From assembly GCA_964403795.1 (NCBI GenBank), contig CAYOHP010000003.1:70543-134542 (forward strand): a stretch of DNA of 64,000 nt, given 5' to 3'. The DNA is from CAYOHP01 sp964403795 [NCBI: uncultured bacterium]. Lineage in GTDB: Bacteria > Muiribacteriota > UBA6191 > CAZXTJ01. The position numbers and the translations under genes were made by a program. Positions 51,242 through 59,999 of this stretch are shown piece after piece (positions within the stretch are counted from its first letter, which is position 1; every line of letters begins with the position of its first letter). The notes beneath the pieces were generated by a model, which ran no database searches, was not told where the DNA came from, and saw nothing but the letters and a program-made list of their open reading frames with translations.

Positions 51242-52897
51242 CTACCCGGCCGGTTCGTCGGCCCAGGCCCGGCTCAGGGCCACGTGCCGGCGGTACTCCT
51301 CGACCTGCCGCTCGGTCTCCTCCTGGTCCCATCCGGCCGGACCGGCCATCTCGGCCGCCACCTGGCGCGCCGCTGCCAGCGCCTGGCCGCGGGCGACCAG
51401 CGCCAGCGAGGAGCGCCGGTCGAGCGCGTCCGTCACCGTCAGGGCCATCTCGCCGGTCACCCAGAATCTCGCCTCGGCGAGGATCGGGGCGTGCCCCTCC
51501 ACGATCGGGCGGGCCAGGGCCGGCTGTTCCCGGCAGAGCTGGAGCACGGTCCGCATGCCCCGCCCGTAGCATCGGGCCAGGCGGACCACGGTGGCGGGAT
51601 CGAGCTTCTCGAGCGCCGAGAGGTCGGCCACTGCGGTGGCGTCCTCGGGGTCGACCATGGGAGTCCCGAGATCCTCGACCGGGGCCGTCCCGGTGGTGCA
51701 TGGACCCGCCTGGAGTTCGAGCCGGGACACGATGCGGTCCACCGCGTCCTTGGCCATGCGCCGATGGGTCGTCCACTTCCCGCCGGCGATCGTGAACACC
51801 CGGTCGTCCTCGAGGATGGCGTGCTCCCGGCTCGTGGCCCCTTCGTCGACCCCTTCCTCGGCCATCAGCGGTCGGAGCCCGGTGTAGGTCGAGATCACGT
51901 CCTCGGGTCCGATCCCGGCCTCCGGGAAGACGTGGGCCAGGGCCCGGAGGATGTAGGCGACATCGGCGCGGTCGGCGTGGGCGGATCCGGGATCCCCGCT
52001 GAAGTCGGTGTCGGTGGTGCCGACGATGGTCGCCGGTCCCCAGGGGATGTTGAAGAGCACCCGTCCGTCGTCGGGATGACGGATCACCAGGCTGCGGGTG
52101 TGCGGGAGTCGGTCGCGGGGCACCACGATGTGGACGCCCTTGGTCGGCCTGAGCACCTGGGACCGGCTCCCCAGGAGGCTGGCCCTGACCATGTCGGTCC
52201 AGGGACCGCAGGCGATCACCACGGCCCGGGCGTTGACCTCCAGGCGCCGGCCCGTGAAGCGGTCCCGCACCCCCAGGCGGAGGGCCTCAGGGCGGCGCTC
52301 GAGGGTCTCGACCTCGGCATGGGTCGCCAGCTGGGCGCCTTCCCTGGCCGCGGCCCTGGCCGTCGCCATGCAGTAGCGGGCGTCGTCCATGCGGGCGTCC
52401 CAGTACGAGGCGCCGCCCTTCAACCCGTCGCCGCGGATCCCGGGCATCCGTTCCTCGAATTCGCGCCGGGAGAGCATGCGATGCCGGTGCACGTTCTGGA
52501 AGGCGGCGAGCGCGTCGTAGAGCAGCATGCCCGCCTTGACGGTGTAGTAGCCCGAGGGATCGCCGGCGTAGACCGGGTAGAGGAACTCGAGTCCCTCGAC
52601 GTGCTGGGGGTCGCGGTCGAGCAGCAGGCGCCGCTCGCTGCACCCCTCGTGCACCAGGCCGAATTCCATGTGCTCCAGATAGCGGAGGCCCCCGTGGACC
52701 AGCTTGGAGGACCGGCTCGAGGTCCCGCAGGCGAAGTCGCCCCGCTCGAAGAGTGCCACCGAGAGTCCCCGCCGGGCCGCGTCCCGGGCCGTGGCGACTC
52801 CCGTGATCCCGCCTCCGATCACCGCCAGGTCGACCCGATCGGCGTCCCCCAGGGCGGCGAGGGATCGGTTCCGCAGCGCGGGAGAGAAATCCTGCAT
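51242..52897 (-). CDS. glpD: FAD-dependent glycerol-3-phosphate dehydrogenase
   Basis: The product has 551 residues. It oxidises glycerol-3-phosphate to dihydroxyacetone phosphate at the membrane, passing electrons to quinone. Evidence includes the FAD loop V-I-G-G-G-I-T-G-V-A-T-A-R-D-A-A (26-41) and S-S-R-S-S-K-L-V-H-G-G-L-R-Y-L. The characteristic later motifs W-G-P-A-T-I-V-G-T-T-D-T-D and I-A-G-G-K-W-T-T are also present. ATG 52897 is chosen; a GTG three codons upstream is equally possible. It lies 35 bases downstream of a pseudokinase gene and four bases from the convergent HEAT gene. The exported glycerophosphodiesterase at 24974-25864 could supply its substrate. Confidence 0.93.
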   Translation of the reverse strand: MQDFSPALRNRSLAALGDADRVDLAVIGGGITGVATARDAARRGLSVALFERGDFACGTSSRSSKLVHGGLRYLEHMEFGLVHEGCSERRLLLDRDPQHVEGLEFLYPVYAGDPSGYYTVKAGMLLYDALAAFQNVHRHRMLSRREFEERMPGIRGDGLKGGASYWDARMDDARYCMATARAAAREGAQLATHAEVETLERRPEALRLGVRDRFTGRRLEVNARAVVIACGPWTDMVRASLLGSRSQVLRPTKGVHIVVPRDRLPHTRSLVIRHPDDGRVLFNIPWGPATIVGTTDTDFSGDPGSAHADRADVAYILRALAHVFPEAGIGPEDVISTYTGLRPLMAEEGVDEGATSREHAILEDDRVFTIAGGKWTTHRRMAKDAVDRIVSRLELQAGPCTTGTAPVEDLGTPMVDPEDATAVADLSALEKLDPATVVRLARCYGRGMRTVLQLCREQPALARPIVEGHAPILAEARFWVTGEMALTVTDALDRRSSLALVARGQALAAARQVAAEMAGPAGWDQEETERQVEEYRRHVALSRAWADEPAG

Positions 52898-52932
52898 CGG
52901 ATCCACCGTACCGCGCCCGGCGGGTCTCCCGA

Positions 52933-55623
52933 CTACCCGTCGCGGGATCGGCCCGGAGGCGCCGACGAGGTCGAGAGGAGGGTCCGGAGCCCCTGTGCGG
53001 TGCCGCTCCCCCGGCTCTCGGGGGAAGCGCTCATCGCTTCCTGGAACAGGCCCCTCGCCCGGTCCCGGTAGCCGGCCTCGAGTTCGATCCGGGCCATGGC
53101 CAGGAGGTGGGGGGCGGGGTCGGTGCCCAGCCGGCGGCAGAGCCGCACCATGGCTTCGAGCAGGTCGCGGTCGGCCTGGTCCCCCCGCAGCGCGGACTGG
53201 AGGCGTACCACCGCCAGCTCGTCGAGGTGGTGCAGTTCGAGGATCCAGGTGTCGAGTTCGCGGTGGTCCCGGGGCGCGTCCCAGGGGAGGGGCGCCATGG
53301 CGCCCAGGCAGACCAGGGCGTCCTGGGCCATGGGATCGGAGCGCAGGGTGGTCCTCAGGTGCTCGCGTGCCGGACCTTCGGCGCGCCGCAACAGGGACCG
53401 GTGGGCCAGCCTCCGGGCGAGGCCTCCGGCCGTGACCGGGTCCTGGTCAAGGAGCGCCAGGTTCAGCCGGGTGGCGAGCGCCTCGGGGTGGTCGGGGTGG
53501 TCGGCCAGGAACTCGTCCAGGACCTCGACCGCGTCCCGGGTCTCGGCGGCCGTCTCGATGCCGCGCTCGCAGGCCTCCCAGGCCTTGGCGCGGTTCGCTT
53601 CCACGACCCTGGCGCCGCCCAGCCGGGCCCGGGCGGCCTCGGTTCCCGAGGAGGGTGCGGTGGCGTGGGCCAGCTCGATCCAGGTTCCCGCCTCCTCCAG
53701 CATCCCGGCCGTGAGGCAGGCCCAGCCCAGGCTGGTGGCATGCCGGCCCAGCGCCGCGGTCTCGCCCCGCCGGCGGGACCTCGCGGCCGCGGCCTCCAGG
53801 ACCGGGAGCGAGACGGGGTGCGAGGCCGCCAGCTCGTCGAGGTCGAAGCCCCCGGCTTCCGCGGAGGACACCAGCAGTCGACCGACCATGGTGGCGACCA
53901 GGGGCTGCTCGATCGCCTCGGCGAGGCCGAGCAGGGCGGAGAGCTCGGCGGCCGGCGCATGGGGCGCTCCCTCGCGGGGGAGCCTGGTCCGGAGTTCGTC
54001 GAGCAGCAGGGAGAGGGTGGGACCCAGGAACTTGGCCCCGATCCGATCCCGGGAGCGGGCCAGGCGGGCCAGGATCGAGGCGGCTTCCACCAGGTCGCCC
54101 TCCTTGGCGAGCACGGTGGCCCGGAAGAACAGGACCTCGGCGTGCTCCCGGGTGACCACCGAGGAGGTCCCGGCGTCGACCTGCGAGAAGAGGGAGGGGA
54201 CTCCTCTCACCCCCGAGCCCGAGGCCCCGGAGGGCGTGCGGGTGTCGGGGAGTTCGACCTTCCTCCGTACCTCGGCCGGAAGGCCGGCGAGCTGGTCCTC
54301 GCCGGTCCGGTCGGCCAGGTCCGGGTCCAGGCAGGCCAGGGCGACCAGGGCGGCGTCGTCCTCGGGGTCCTCCAGCAGGCGGCTCTCGAGGAAGGCGCGG
54401 GCCTCGGGGACCTCCTCCTCCGGGGGGAGCTCGGAGATCAGGGCCGCGAGCTCCTCGATGCCCTCGCCGACCCGGCGCAACCGGAAGCGAGCCGCAGTCC
54501 CGAGTTCGGCCACCCCATGGTCGAGGCAGCCGCGCAGCACCTGGAGGCAGGCGACCGCCCGGGCCAGGCTCTCCTCGGAGGTGGCCGGTGCCAGGAAGCT
54601 GCGCCACAGGCATTCCCGGGCCACCCGGCTCCAGATCGAACCCGGGGAGTCGAGGCGGGCCGCGGCGCGCAGGGTGGACGTGGCGGCGAGGTACTCGCCG
54701 CGGAGCAGCTTGCGGCCCGCGCTCCGGGAGCGGCGCTCGGCCTCCTTGGCCCGGGCCTCGGGAAGCCGCTCCTGGAGCACCCTGGCCAGGGCCGAACCGG
54801 AAGGATCCACCACGCTCCGGAGGGCCTCGGCCAGGCCGCCTTCGGTGCCGGGTCTGGCTTCGGCGCTCGGGGCGAGCAGGCCACGGACGAGAGGCTCGAG
54901 GGAGTCGGGCATGGTCCGGGTCAGGCGGCGCTCGGAGGCCAGGGCGCCGGAGAGGGAGTCGATGCGGGCCTTCACCTCCGCGACCGTGCCGGCCGGGACC
55001 AGGGGGCGCCCGGAGAAGACGTGGAAGGCGAGCAGGCCGAACGACCACAGGTCTCCGGAAGGGGTCGCGGGTTGGCCGCCGAGCCGCTCGGGGGACTCGT
55101 CGCCGCGGGCCTCGCCGGCGTCGCTCCCGGAGTCGAACCGCGACCGCAGGCCTTGGGGCCAGATCCCCACCAGATGGACCGCTCCGTCCTGGCCCAGGAG
55201 CACGTTGTCGGCCCGGACCGCGCCGTGGACCAGTCCCCGCGAGTGGAGGCCGTCGAGGAGTCGGGCGACCTCCCAGAGCAGGCCGACCGCGGCCTCGGGA
55301 TCGAGTCCGCCCGCTTCGAGGAGGGCTGCGACCGGCACCCCGGGGACATGCGAGACCGCGGCCCAGGCCGGATCGCCGGCTCCGTCGCCCGCGAGGGTGG
55401 CCGGCAGGCCCGGGAGGTCGAGGCGGCGCAAGGCCTGGAGTTCCAGCTGGAAGCGGGCGGCTCGACCTGCCCGCCCGGCCAGGCGCACCACCGACTCCTC
55501 GAGGGTCGAGAGGTCGAACGCCATCCAGGTCCGGTGGGCCGGAGGCCGCAGGGGGTGCAGGAGCAGGAAGCGTCCCACCCGCTCACCCGATCGGGCCGGA
55601 TGACCCTCGCTCCGGGGCTCCAT
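52933..55623 (-). CDS. Pseudokinase-TPR protein, paralogue of the one at 44031-46775
   Basis: The product has 896 residues. The kinase-like region (about 15-270) has lost every catalytic hallmark. The VAIK Lys is Leu48 (V-V-R-L), H-R-D is H-G-A (Ala135), and the D-F-G Asp is Gly153 (V-G-I). The fold markers G-L-V-H-G-A-V-R-A-D-N and W-S-F-G-L-L-A-F-H-V-F-S-G-R-P remain. The C-terminal 620 residues are TPR-like and end in a segment (L-C-R-R-L-G-T-D-P-A-P-H-L-L-A-M-A) closely matching the end of the 914-residue pseudokinase (L-C-R-E-I-G-E-D-A-A-P-H-M-V-A-L-G). No membrane span is seen. ATG 55623 is the likely start, with GGAGG 12 bases upstream. Probably a scaffold. Confidence 0.8.
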   Translation of the reverse strand: MEPRSEGHPARSGERVGRFLLLHPLRPPAHRTWMAFDLSTLEESVVRLAGRAGRAARFQLELQALRRLDLPGLPATLAGDGAGDPAWAAVSHVPGVPVAALLEAGGLDPEAAVGLLWEVARLLDGLHSRGLVHGAVRADNVLLGQDGAVHLVGIWPQGLRSRFDSGSDAGEARGDESPERLGGQPATPSGDLWSFGLLAFHVFSGRPLVPAGTVAEVKARIDSLSGALASERRLTRTMPDSLEPLVRGLLAPSAEARPGTEGGLAEALRSVVDPSGSALARVLQERLPEARAKEAERRSRSAGRKLLRGEYLAATSTLRAAARLDSPGSIWSRVARECLWRSFLAPATSEESLARAVACLQVLRGCLDHGVAELGTAARFRLRRVGEGIEELAALISELPPEEEVPEARAFLESRLLEDPEDDAALVALACLDPDLADRTGEDQLAGLPAEVRRKVELPDTRTPSGASGSGVRGVPSLFSQVDAGTSSVVTREHAEVLFFRATVLAKEGDLVEAASILARLARSRDRIGAKFLGPTLSLLLDELRTRLPREGAPHAPAAELSALLGLAEAIEQPLVATMVGRLLVSSAEAGGFDLDELAASHPVSLPVLEAAAARSRRRGETAALGRHATSLGWACLTAGMLEEAGTWIELAHATAPSSGTEAARARLGGARVVEANRAKAWEACERGIETAAETRDAVEVLDEFLADHPDHPEALATRLNLALLDQDPVTAGGLARRLAHRSLLRRAEGPAREHLRTTLRSDPMAQDALVCLGAMAPLPWDAPRDHRELDTWILELHHLDELAVVRLQSALRGDQADRDLLEAMVRLCRRLGTDPAPHLLAMARIELEAGYRDRARGLFQEAMSASPESRGSGTAQGLRTLLSTSSAPPGRSRDG

Positions 55624-55793
55624 CCGTGCGCTGACCTCCCCTACGGTAGTCCGCCGACACAGTAGCCGGATCCCGGGAGAGGGCGCAGGGGGAAGGCCGG
55701 GAGCACCGTTCTCATCCGGTACAGTGGGGGTCGTCGACCCTACCCCCCCCGGGGAGGACGTCACAGGCTCTGTAAGCCCGTCCGGAGGCACGC

Positions 55794-56987
55794 TTGGGAA
55801 ACACCTTCGGTCGCCTGTTCCGGGTGACCACGTTCGGGGAGTCGCACGGCCCGGCCGTGGGGTGCGTGGTCGACGGTGTGCCTCCGGGCGTGTCGCTGGA
55901 GGCGACCGACGTCCAGGCCGAGCTCGACCGGCGGCGGCCGGGGCAGAGCCGACTCACCACCCAGCGCAAGGAGGGAGACCGGGTCGAGATCCTCTCCGGG
56001 GTCTTCGAAGGTCGCACCCTGGGCACGCCGATCGGTCTGCTGGTCCGCAATCAGGACCAGCGTCCCGAGGCCTACGACGAGCTGCGGGAGATCTACCGGC
56101 CCTCGCATGCCGACCTGGCGTGGGACCTGAAGTTCGGGTTGCGCGACCATCGCGGGGGAGGACGTTCGTCGGCGCGGGAGACGGTCGGCCGGGTGGCCGC
56201 GGGTGCGGTGGCGCGGGCGGTGCTCGGCACCCTCCCCGGGTTCTCGGTACGGGCCTGGGTGGCTCGGGTAGGCGAGATCGACCTCGAGAGCGAGCGGCTC
56301 GACTGGACCCGGGAGGCGGTCGAAGCCCATCCCACCCGCTGCCCCGATCCTGCCACGGCCGCCCGCATGGAGGAGCGCATCCTGGCGGCCCGGTCGGCAG
56401 GGGACAGCGTGGGCGGAGTGGTGGCCGGGGTGGTCGAGGGGCTCCCGGTGGGGCTCGGGGAGCCGGTCTTCGACCGTTTCGAGGCCGAGCTCGCCCACGC
56501 CATGCTGGGCCTGCCCGCCACCAAGGGTTTCGAGATCGGATCGGGCTTCGCGGGGACCCGCCTCCAGGGCTCGCAGCACAACGACCCGTACCGCAGCGAG
56601 GACGGCCGGATCGTGCTCGCCTCCAACCGTTCCGGCGGGGTGCAGGGCGGGATCACGGTCGGGGCTCCGGTCTGGTTCCGGGTGGCCTTCAAGCCCACTG
56701 CCACCATCGCCCTGGCCCAGGAGACGGTGGACCGCGCCGGGCGTCCCGTGACCCTGCGGGCGGGGGGGCGGCACGACCCTTGCGTCCTGCCCAGGGCCGT
56801 CCCCATCGTCGAGGCCATGGCCTGCCTGGTGGCCGTCGACCTGTGGCTCCAGCACCGGGCCCGGCAAGGGATCGTGCCGCCCCCGCCGGCCGGCCGGGGC
56901 GCGGCTGCCCGGACCGCCCACTCCGGAACCGGCCAGGGCGCCGGCTCCCCGCCTTCCCCCGAATGTCCCGAGGAGGACCATGGCTGA
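55794..56987 (+). CDS. aroC: Chorismate synthase
   Basis: The product has 397 residues. It converts 5-enolpyruvylshikimate-3-phosphate to chorismate with reduced FMN, the last common step of aromatic synthesis. The family signatures are present: M-G-N-T-F-G start, G-E-S-H-G-P-A-V-G, R-R-P-G-Q-S-R, G-G-G-R-S-S-A-R-E-T and S-N-R-S-G-G-V-Q-G-G-I. TTG 55794 is the start, with GGAGG five bases upstream, and gives the canonical N-terminus. The last 45 residues, a Pro/Gly/Ala-rich tail, extend past the usual end and overlap the next gene by eight bases. Confidence 0.96.
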   Translation: MGNTFGRLFRVTTFGESHGPAVGCVVDGVPPGVSLEATDVQAELDRRRPGQSRLTTQRKEGDRVEILSGVFEGRTLGTPIGLLVRNQDQRPEAYDELREIYRPSHADLAWDLKFGLRDHRGGGRSSARETVGRVAAGAVARAVLGTLPGFSVRAWVARVGEIDLESERLDWTREAVEAHPTRCPDPATAARMEERILAARSAGDSVGGVVAGVVEGLPVGLGEPVFDRFEAELAHAMLGLPATKGFEIGSGFAGTRLQGSQHNDPYRSEDGRIVLASNRSGGVQGGITVGAPVWFRVAFKPTATIALAQETVDRAGRPVTLRAGGRHDPCVLPRAVPIVEAMACLVAVDLWLQHRARQGIVPPPPAGRGAAARTAHSGTGQGAGSPPSPECPEEDHG

Positions 56988-58254
56988 GGTCTCCAAGCTG
57001 CTCCGTGCCGTACCGATGTTCCAGCGCCTGGACGACCAGGAAGCCCGGGCCCTCGAGAGCATCGTCGAGGTCGTCGGCGTGCTCCACGGCGCGGTGCTGT
57101 TCCGTCGGGGCGACGCCTCCGACGCCTTCTACGTGATCGCCCGGGGCCGGATCGAGATCCAGATCGACGAGCTGACCCGCATCCCGCTGGGCGAGGGCGA
57201 GTTCTTTGGCGAGATGGGCGTGATGAACTCGGCGCCCCGCACCGCCGACGCGGTAGCCCTCGAGGACTCGGTGCTGCTCAGGGTCGCCAAGGACGACTTC
57301 GACCGGGTGCTCACCCTCGACGAGGCGATCGCCGCCAAGGTGATGAAGACCTGCCTGGAGCGGGGCAAGAGCCTCGCGGTGGTCCCGTTCGACACGCCGT
57401 CGTCCCGGGAAGGCGAGCTCCACCTCTTCTACTCGCCCCGGGGCGGGGCCGGGACCACCACCCTGGCGGTGAACGTCGCCTGCCGGCTGGCCGACCTCTC
57501 GGGCAAGCGGGTGGGCCTGGTCGATGCCGACCTCCAGTTCGGGAACTGCGGGATGCTGCTGGGGGCGAGCAAGCCGGAAGTGACGTTCCCGGAGCTGATC
57601 GCCCGCCACGGCGACGCCCCGATCCCGGACGAGGAGCTGGCGCTGGTGGTCGAGTCCACCGCTCGCGGGATCGACCTGATCCGGGGGCCGCGCAAGGTCG
57701 AGGAGGCCGAGCTGGTGAAGCCCGCCCACCTGGTGCAGGCCGCCGAGTTCCTGCGTCGACGCACCGGCATGGTGGTGGTCGACACGCCTTCGGCGCTGAC
57801 CGATCGGGTGCTGGCACTGGTCGACCTGGCCAGCCGGGTCTACCTGGTGATCGAGCCGGAGATCGTGGCGGTGACCCGGGCCTCCGACTGCCTGCGCCTG
57901 TTCGAATTGGCCGGAGTCCCCTCCCATCGGTTCCATCTGGTCGTGAACAAGGTCGGCAAGGGCGGGCTTCCCCCCGAGGGCATCGAGAAGGCGCTCCGGC
58001 GCGAGATCTACGCCAACGTGGCCCGGGACATCGAAGCGGTGGCCGCTTCGATCCACGACGGGGTGGCGGTGGTCGATTCCCGGAGGAGCGAACGGGTGGC
58101 CGTCGAGATCGGCAACCTGGCCCGCCGGATCCTCAACCCTTTCGACACCGCCCTGGCGGCCCACGCCGAGGCCAAGAAGAAGGCCGGCTTCTCGCTGTGG
58201 AACTTCCTGCTGGGCGAGGCCGAACCCGACCCGGGCAAGCGGGTCGGGGCGTAG
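56980..58254 (+). CDS. cNMP-binding domain fused to a CpaE/ParA-like ATPase
   Basis: The product has 424 residues. Residues 8-125 are a CRP-type cyclic-nucleotide-binding domain; its phosphate cassette F-F-G-E-M-G (75-80) through A-P-R-T-A (85-89) has Glu78 and Arg87 for binding. Residues 145-400 are a MinD/ParA-superfamily ATPase with the deviant Walker loop S-P-R-G-G-A-G-T-T-T (152-161), where T replaces the usual P-loop Lys, as in CpaE-like proteins. V-D-A-D-L-Q-F-G-N and V-V-V-D-T-P-S follow. There is no helix-turn-helix. It may position a pilus, secretion or chemosensory complex in response to cAMP or cGMP. It overlaps aroC by eight bases. Confidence 0.85.
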   Translation: MAEVSKLLRAVPMFQRLDDQEARALESIVEVVGVLHGAVLFRRGDASDAFYVIARGRIEIQIDELTRIPLGEGEFFGEMGVMNSAPRTADAVALEDSVLLRVAKDDFDRVLTLDEAIAAKVMKTCLERGKSLAVVPFDTPSSREGELHLFYSPRGGAGTTTLAVNVACRLADLSGKRVGLVDADLQFGNCGMLLGASKPEVTFPELIARHGDAPIPDEELALVVESTARGIDLIRGPRKVEEAELVKPAHLVQAAEFLRRRTGMVVVDTPSALTDRVLALVDLASRVYLVIEPEIVAVTRASDCLRLFELAGVPSHRFHLVVNKVGKGGLPPEGIEKALRREIYANVARDIEAVAASIHDGVAVVDSRRSERVAVEIGNLARRILNPFDTALAAHAEAKKKAGFSLWNFLLGEAEPDPGKRVGA

Positions 58255-58258
58255 CCGA

Positions 58259-58286
58259 GAGCCCGCCGGCCAGGGCCGGCGGGCTC
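58259..58286. terminator. 12-bp perfect hairpin between convergent genes
   Basis: GAGCCCGCCGGC (58259-58270) pairs exactly with GCCGGCGGGCTC (58275-58286) around CAGG. It follows the ATPase stop by four bases and lies 45 bases from the end of the convergent lipoprotein gene, so it can serve both directions. No T-run is present. Confidence 0.65.
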
Positions 58287-58331
58287 GTCGGGGCGCCCTC
58301 GTTCCGTCGAGGCCCTTCCGGAGCCTCACTC

Positions 58332-59267
58332 TCAGCTCGGCAACGGCAGGTCGTGCTCCTCCGAGACCTCGGCGAGCTTCCGCTCGACGCTCTCCCGGGC
58401 GCTCCGGGCCCGGCGGCGGGCCTCCTCGAGCCGGCGCAGGGTCTGGCGCCGGAGCCGCTCGAACTCGCCGCCGTCGGTGTGGGTGAGCCGGTCCCTGGCC
58501 ACCAGATCGGCGACCTGGGCCGAGGTCTTCTCCAGGGCCGCCTCCACCGCCGCGTGGGTTTCCTCGACGGCCGCCAAGCGCCGGCACTGGCGGTAGAGCT
58601 CGAGCTGCACCCGGGCGGCCCGGGCGTCCCCGGGGAGTCGGGCCAGACGCTCGTCGACCTCCCGGTCGATCCGCTCCAAGGCCTCGCGCTCGACCTGGCG
58701 GGCCTGGCTGCTCGCCCGCTCCACGGCATGGGTCCAGACCTTCGCCGGGCGTCCCTCGAGCCCCTCACCCACTTCGGACCCGATCGCCGTCAAGGCCGCG
58801 ATCAGGTACCCCGGCTCGGCTTCCGCGATCCGTTCGATCCGGGGAAGCCGGGTCCGGCGGCGCCGGCGCGGCTGGCGCTCGCGGTCCTCACCGTCCTCGT
58901 CGGGGAGCCCCTGCTCGCGGTCGCGCTCGGGCTTGCCGGTCCCTTCCTCGGAGTCCGAGGCCGGGGGCACGGAGGGGGCCTTCACCAGCTCGGTGGGGGA
59001 GGGAACCGCGGGCGGGGGAACCTCCGGGGTGGGCGCCGGGGGAGTGGTGGTGGGGTCGGCCGGGGTCGAAGCGGTGGGAGTCGGGGTGGGGGTCGGGACG
59101 GGCACGTTCACGACCCGGACCCGCCCGAAGCCCGAGGAGATCGCACCGATCACCTGGCCTCCCGCCACCAGCAGGGCGATCTGCGCGGGGCAGCAGCCGA
59201 TCGAGACCAGCGAGGAAGCCATGAGACCGGCGAGGGCCAGGCGTCGGAGCGAGCGGGAGGGAACCAT
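58332..59267 (-). CDS. Lipoprotein with Pro/Thr-rich linker and coiled-coil C-terminus
   Basis: The product has 311 residues. The signal peptide ends in the lipobox S-I-G-C with Cys25. A Pro/Thr/Val repeat region (P-T-P-T-P-T-P-T-A-S-T-P, about 55-95) could span the cell wall or periplasm. It is followed by an acidic stretch, a basic run (R-Q-P-R-R-R-R-R-T-R) and a long charged helical region (about 165-311) typical of a coiled coil. No family is recognised. AGGAAA lies about ten bases before the ATG at 59267, and a sigma-54-type promoter sits 35 bases upstream. Confidence 0.72.
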   Translation of the reverse strand: MVPSRSLRRLALAGLMASSLVSIGCCPAQIALLVAGGQVIGAISSGFGRVRVVNVPVPTPTPTPTASTPADPTTTPPAPTPEVPPPAVPSPTELVKAPSVPPASDSEEGTGKPERDREQGLPDEDGEDRERQPRRRRRTRLPRIERIAEAEPGYLIAALTAIGSEVGEGLEGRPAKVWTHAVERASSQARQVEREALERIDREVDERLARLPGDARAARVQLELYRQCRRLAAVEETHAAVEAALEKTSAQVADLVARDRLTHTDGGEFERLRRQTLRRLEEARRRARSARESVERKLAEVSEEHDLPLPS

Positions 59268-59301
59268 CGGGGGCCGTTTCCTTTCGTCGTCCGGCCTGGA
59301 C

Positions 59302-59316
59302 GCAGGAGACGTGCCA
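59302..59316 (-). promoter_or_regulatory. Sigma-54-type promoter candidate for the lipoprotein gene
   Basis: Read on the minus strand from 59316 to 59302: TGGCACG, then TCTC, then CTGC. GG and GC are 10 bases apart, and the match to consensus is the same as that of the site at 1243-1259, with the same single C-for-T change. Transcription would start near 59290, about 20 bases before the ATG. Confidence 0.55.
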
Positions 59317-59461
59317 CCCGCGATCACCAGGCCGGGATCCGCTTCCCGAGCGGTTCCGTACCCCGCGGGCCGGGGATCCGGGACCAGGTTGGAATCCAAT
59401 CTGATTCGGTCGCCGCGTCGCCTGGCCGGCTCGATGCCCCGAGGAGCGGGGAGGGGCGGGG

Positions 59462-59956
59462 TCAGGGAGCCGAGTCGGGGAGACCCCTTGCGTCCCCGGG
59501 AGGCAGGGCGTGTCGGGCGGACTCCCGACCGACGACCATGGCGAACACCATCGGCACGGTCACGACGACGCCGACGGGAGCCAGGCGCAGGATGGAACGC
59601 CAGACGATGTGTGGACCGAACCCTCCGAAGTTGGGGAGCAGCATCTCGAGGAAGTGGAGCAGCACCAGGCCCAGGCTCACCGAAGCTCCGCAGTAGACCA
59701 GCGCATCACCGGGACCAGGGTTCGGCGGCTCGCCGCGCAGCCGGTAGGAGAAGCGCATCCAACGTTCGGCGTAGGCCCGGAGGATGCACACCGAGACCAT
59801 GGCCTGGGCGACCCCGAGCCCGAGGAACAGGTGCTCCGCCGCGGCGGAGCCATCCGGGAAGGCCGAGGCGACCACCAGCAGGCCGACACCCAGGGCGCAG
59901 CCCCCGAACAGGGTGGAGCATCCGAGGTGCTCCGCAGCGACCGGATCCCTCCGCAC
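59462..59956 (-). CDS. Hypothetical four-span membrane protein
   Basis: The product has 164 residues with hydrophobic segments at about 15-33, 43-60, 85-103 and 123-141. No family is recognised. Start is GTG 59956 without a good ribosome site, so the exact N-terminus is unsure. It lies 43 bases downstream of the E1 dehydrogenase gene in the same direction and may be read through from it. Confidence 0.6.
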   Translation of the reverse strand: MRRDPVAAEHLGCSTLFGGCALGVGLLVVASAFPDGSAAAEHLFLGLGVAQAMVSVCILRAYAERWMRFSYRLRGEPPNPGPGDALVYCGASVSLGLVLLHFLEMLLPNFGGFGPHIVWRSILRLAPVGVVVTVPMVFAMVVGRESARHALPPGDARGLPDSAP

Positions 59957-59999
59957 CCGGGCTTCATCGGCGTGGAGGATCCGGAGTCGCCGTCGACGC

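Noticed and set aside
59389-59399. TTGGAATCCAA palindrome upstream of the lipoprotein gene
   Set aside because: It is a perfect 11-base dyad but short, and lies about 75 bases upstream of the sigma-54-type site without a partner copy. It could be an enhancer half-site, but evidence is too thin to list as a feature.
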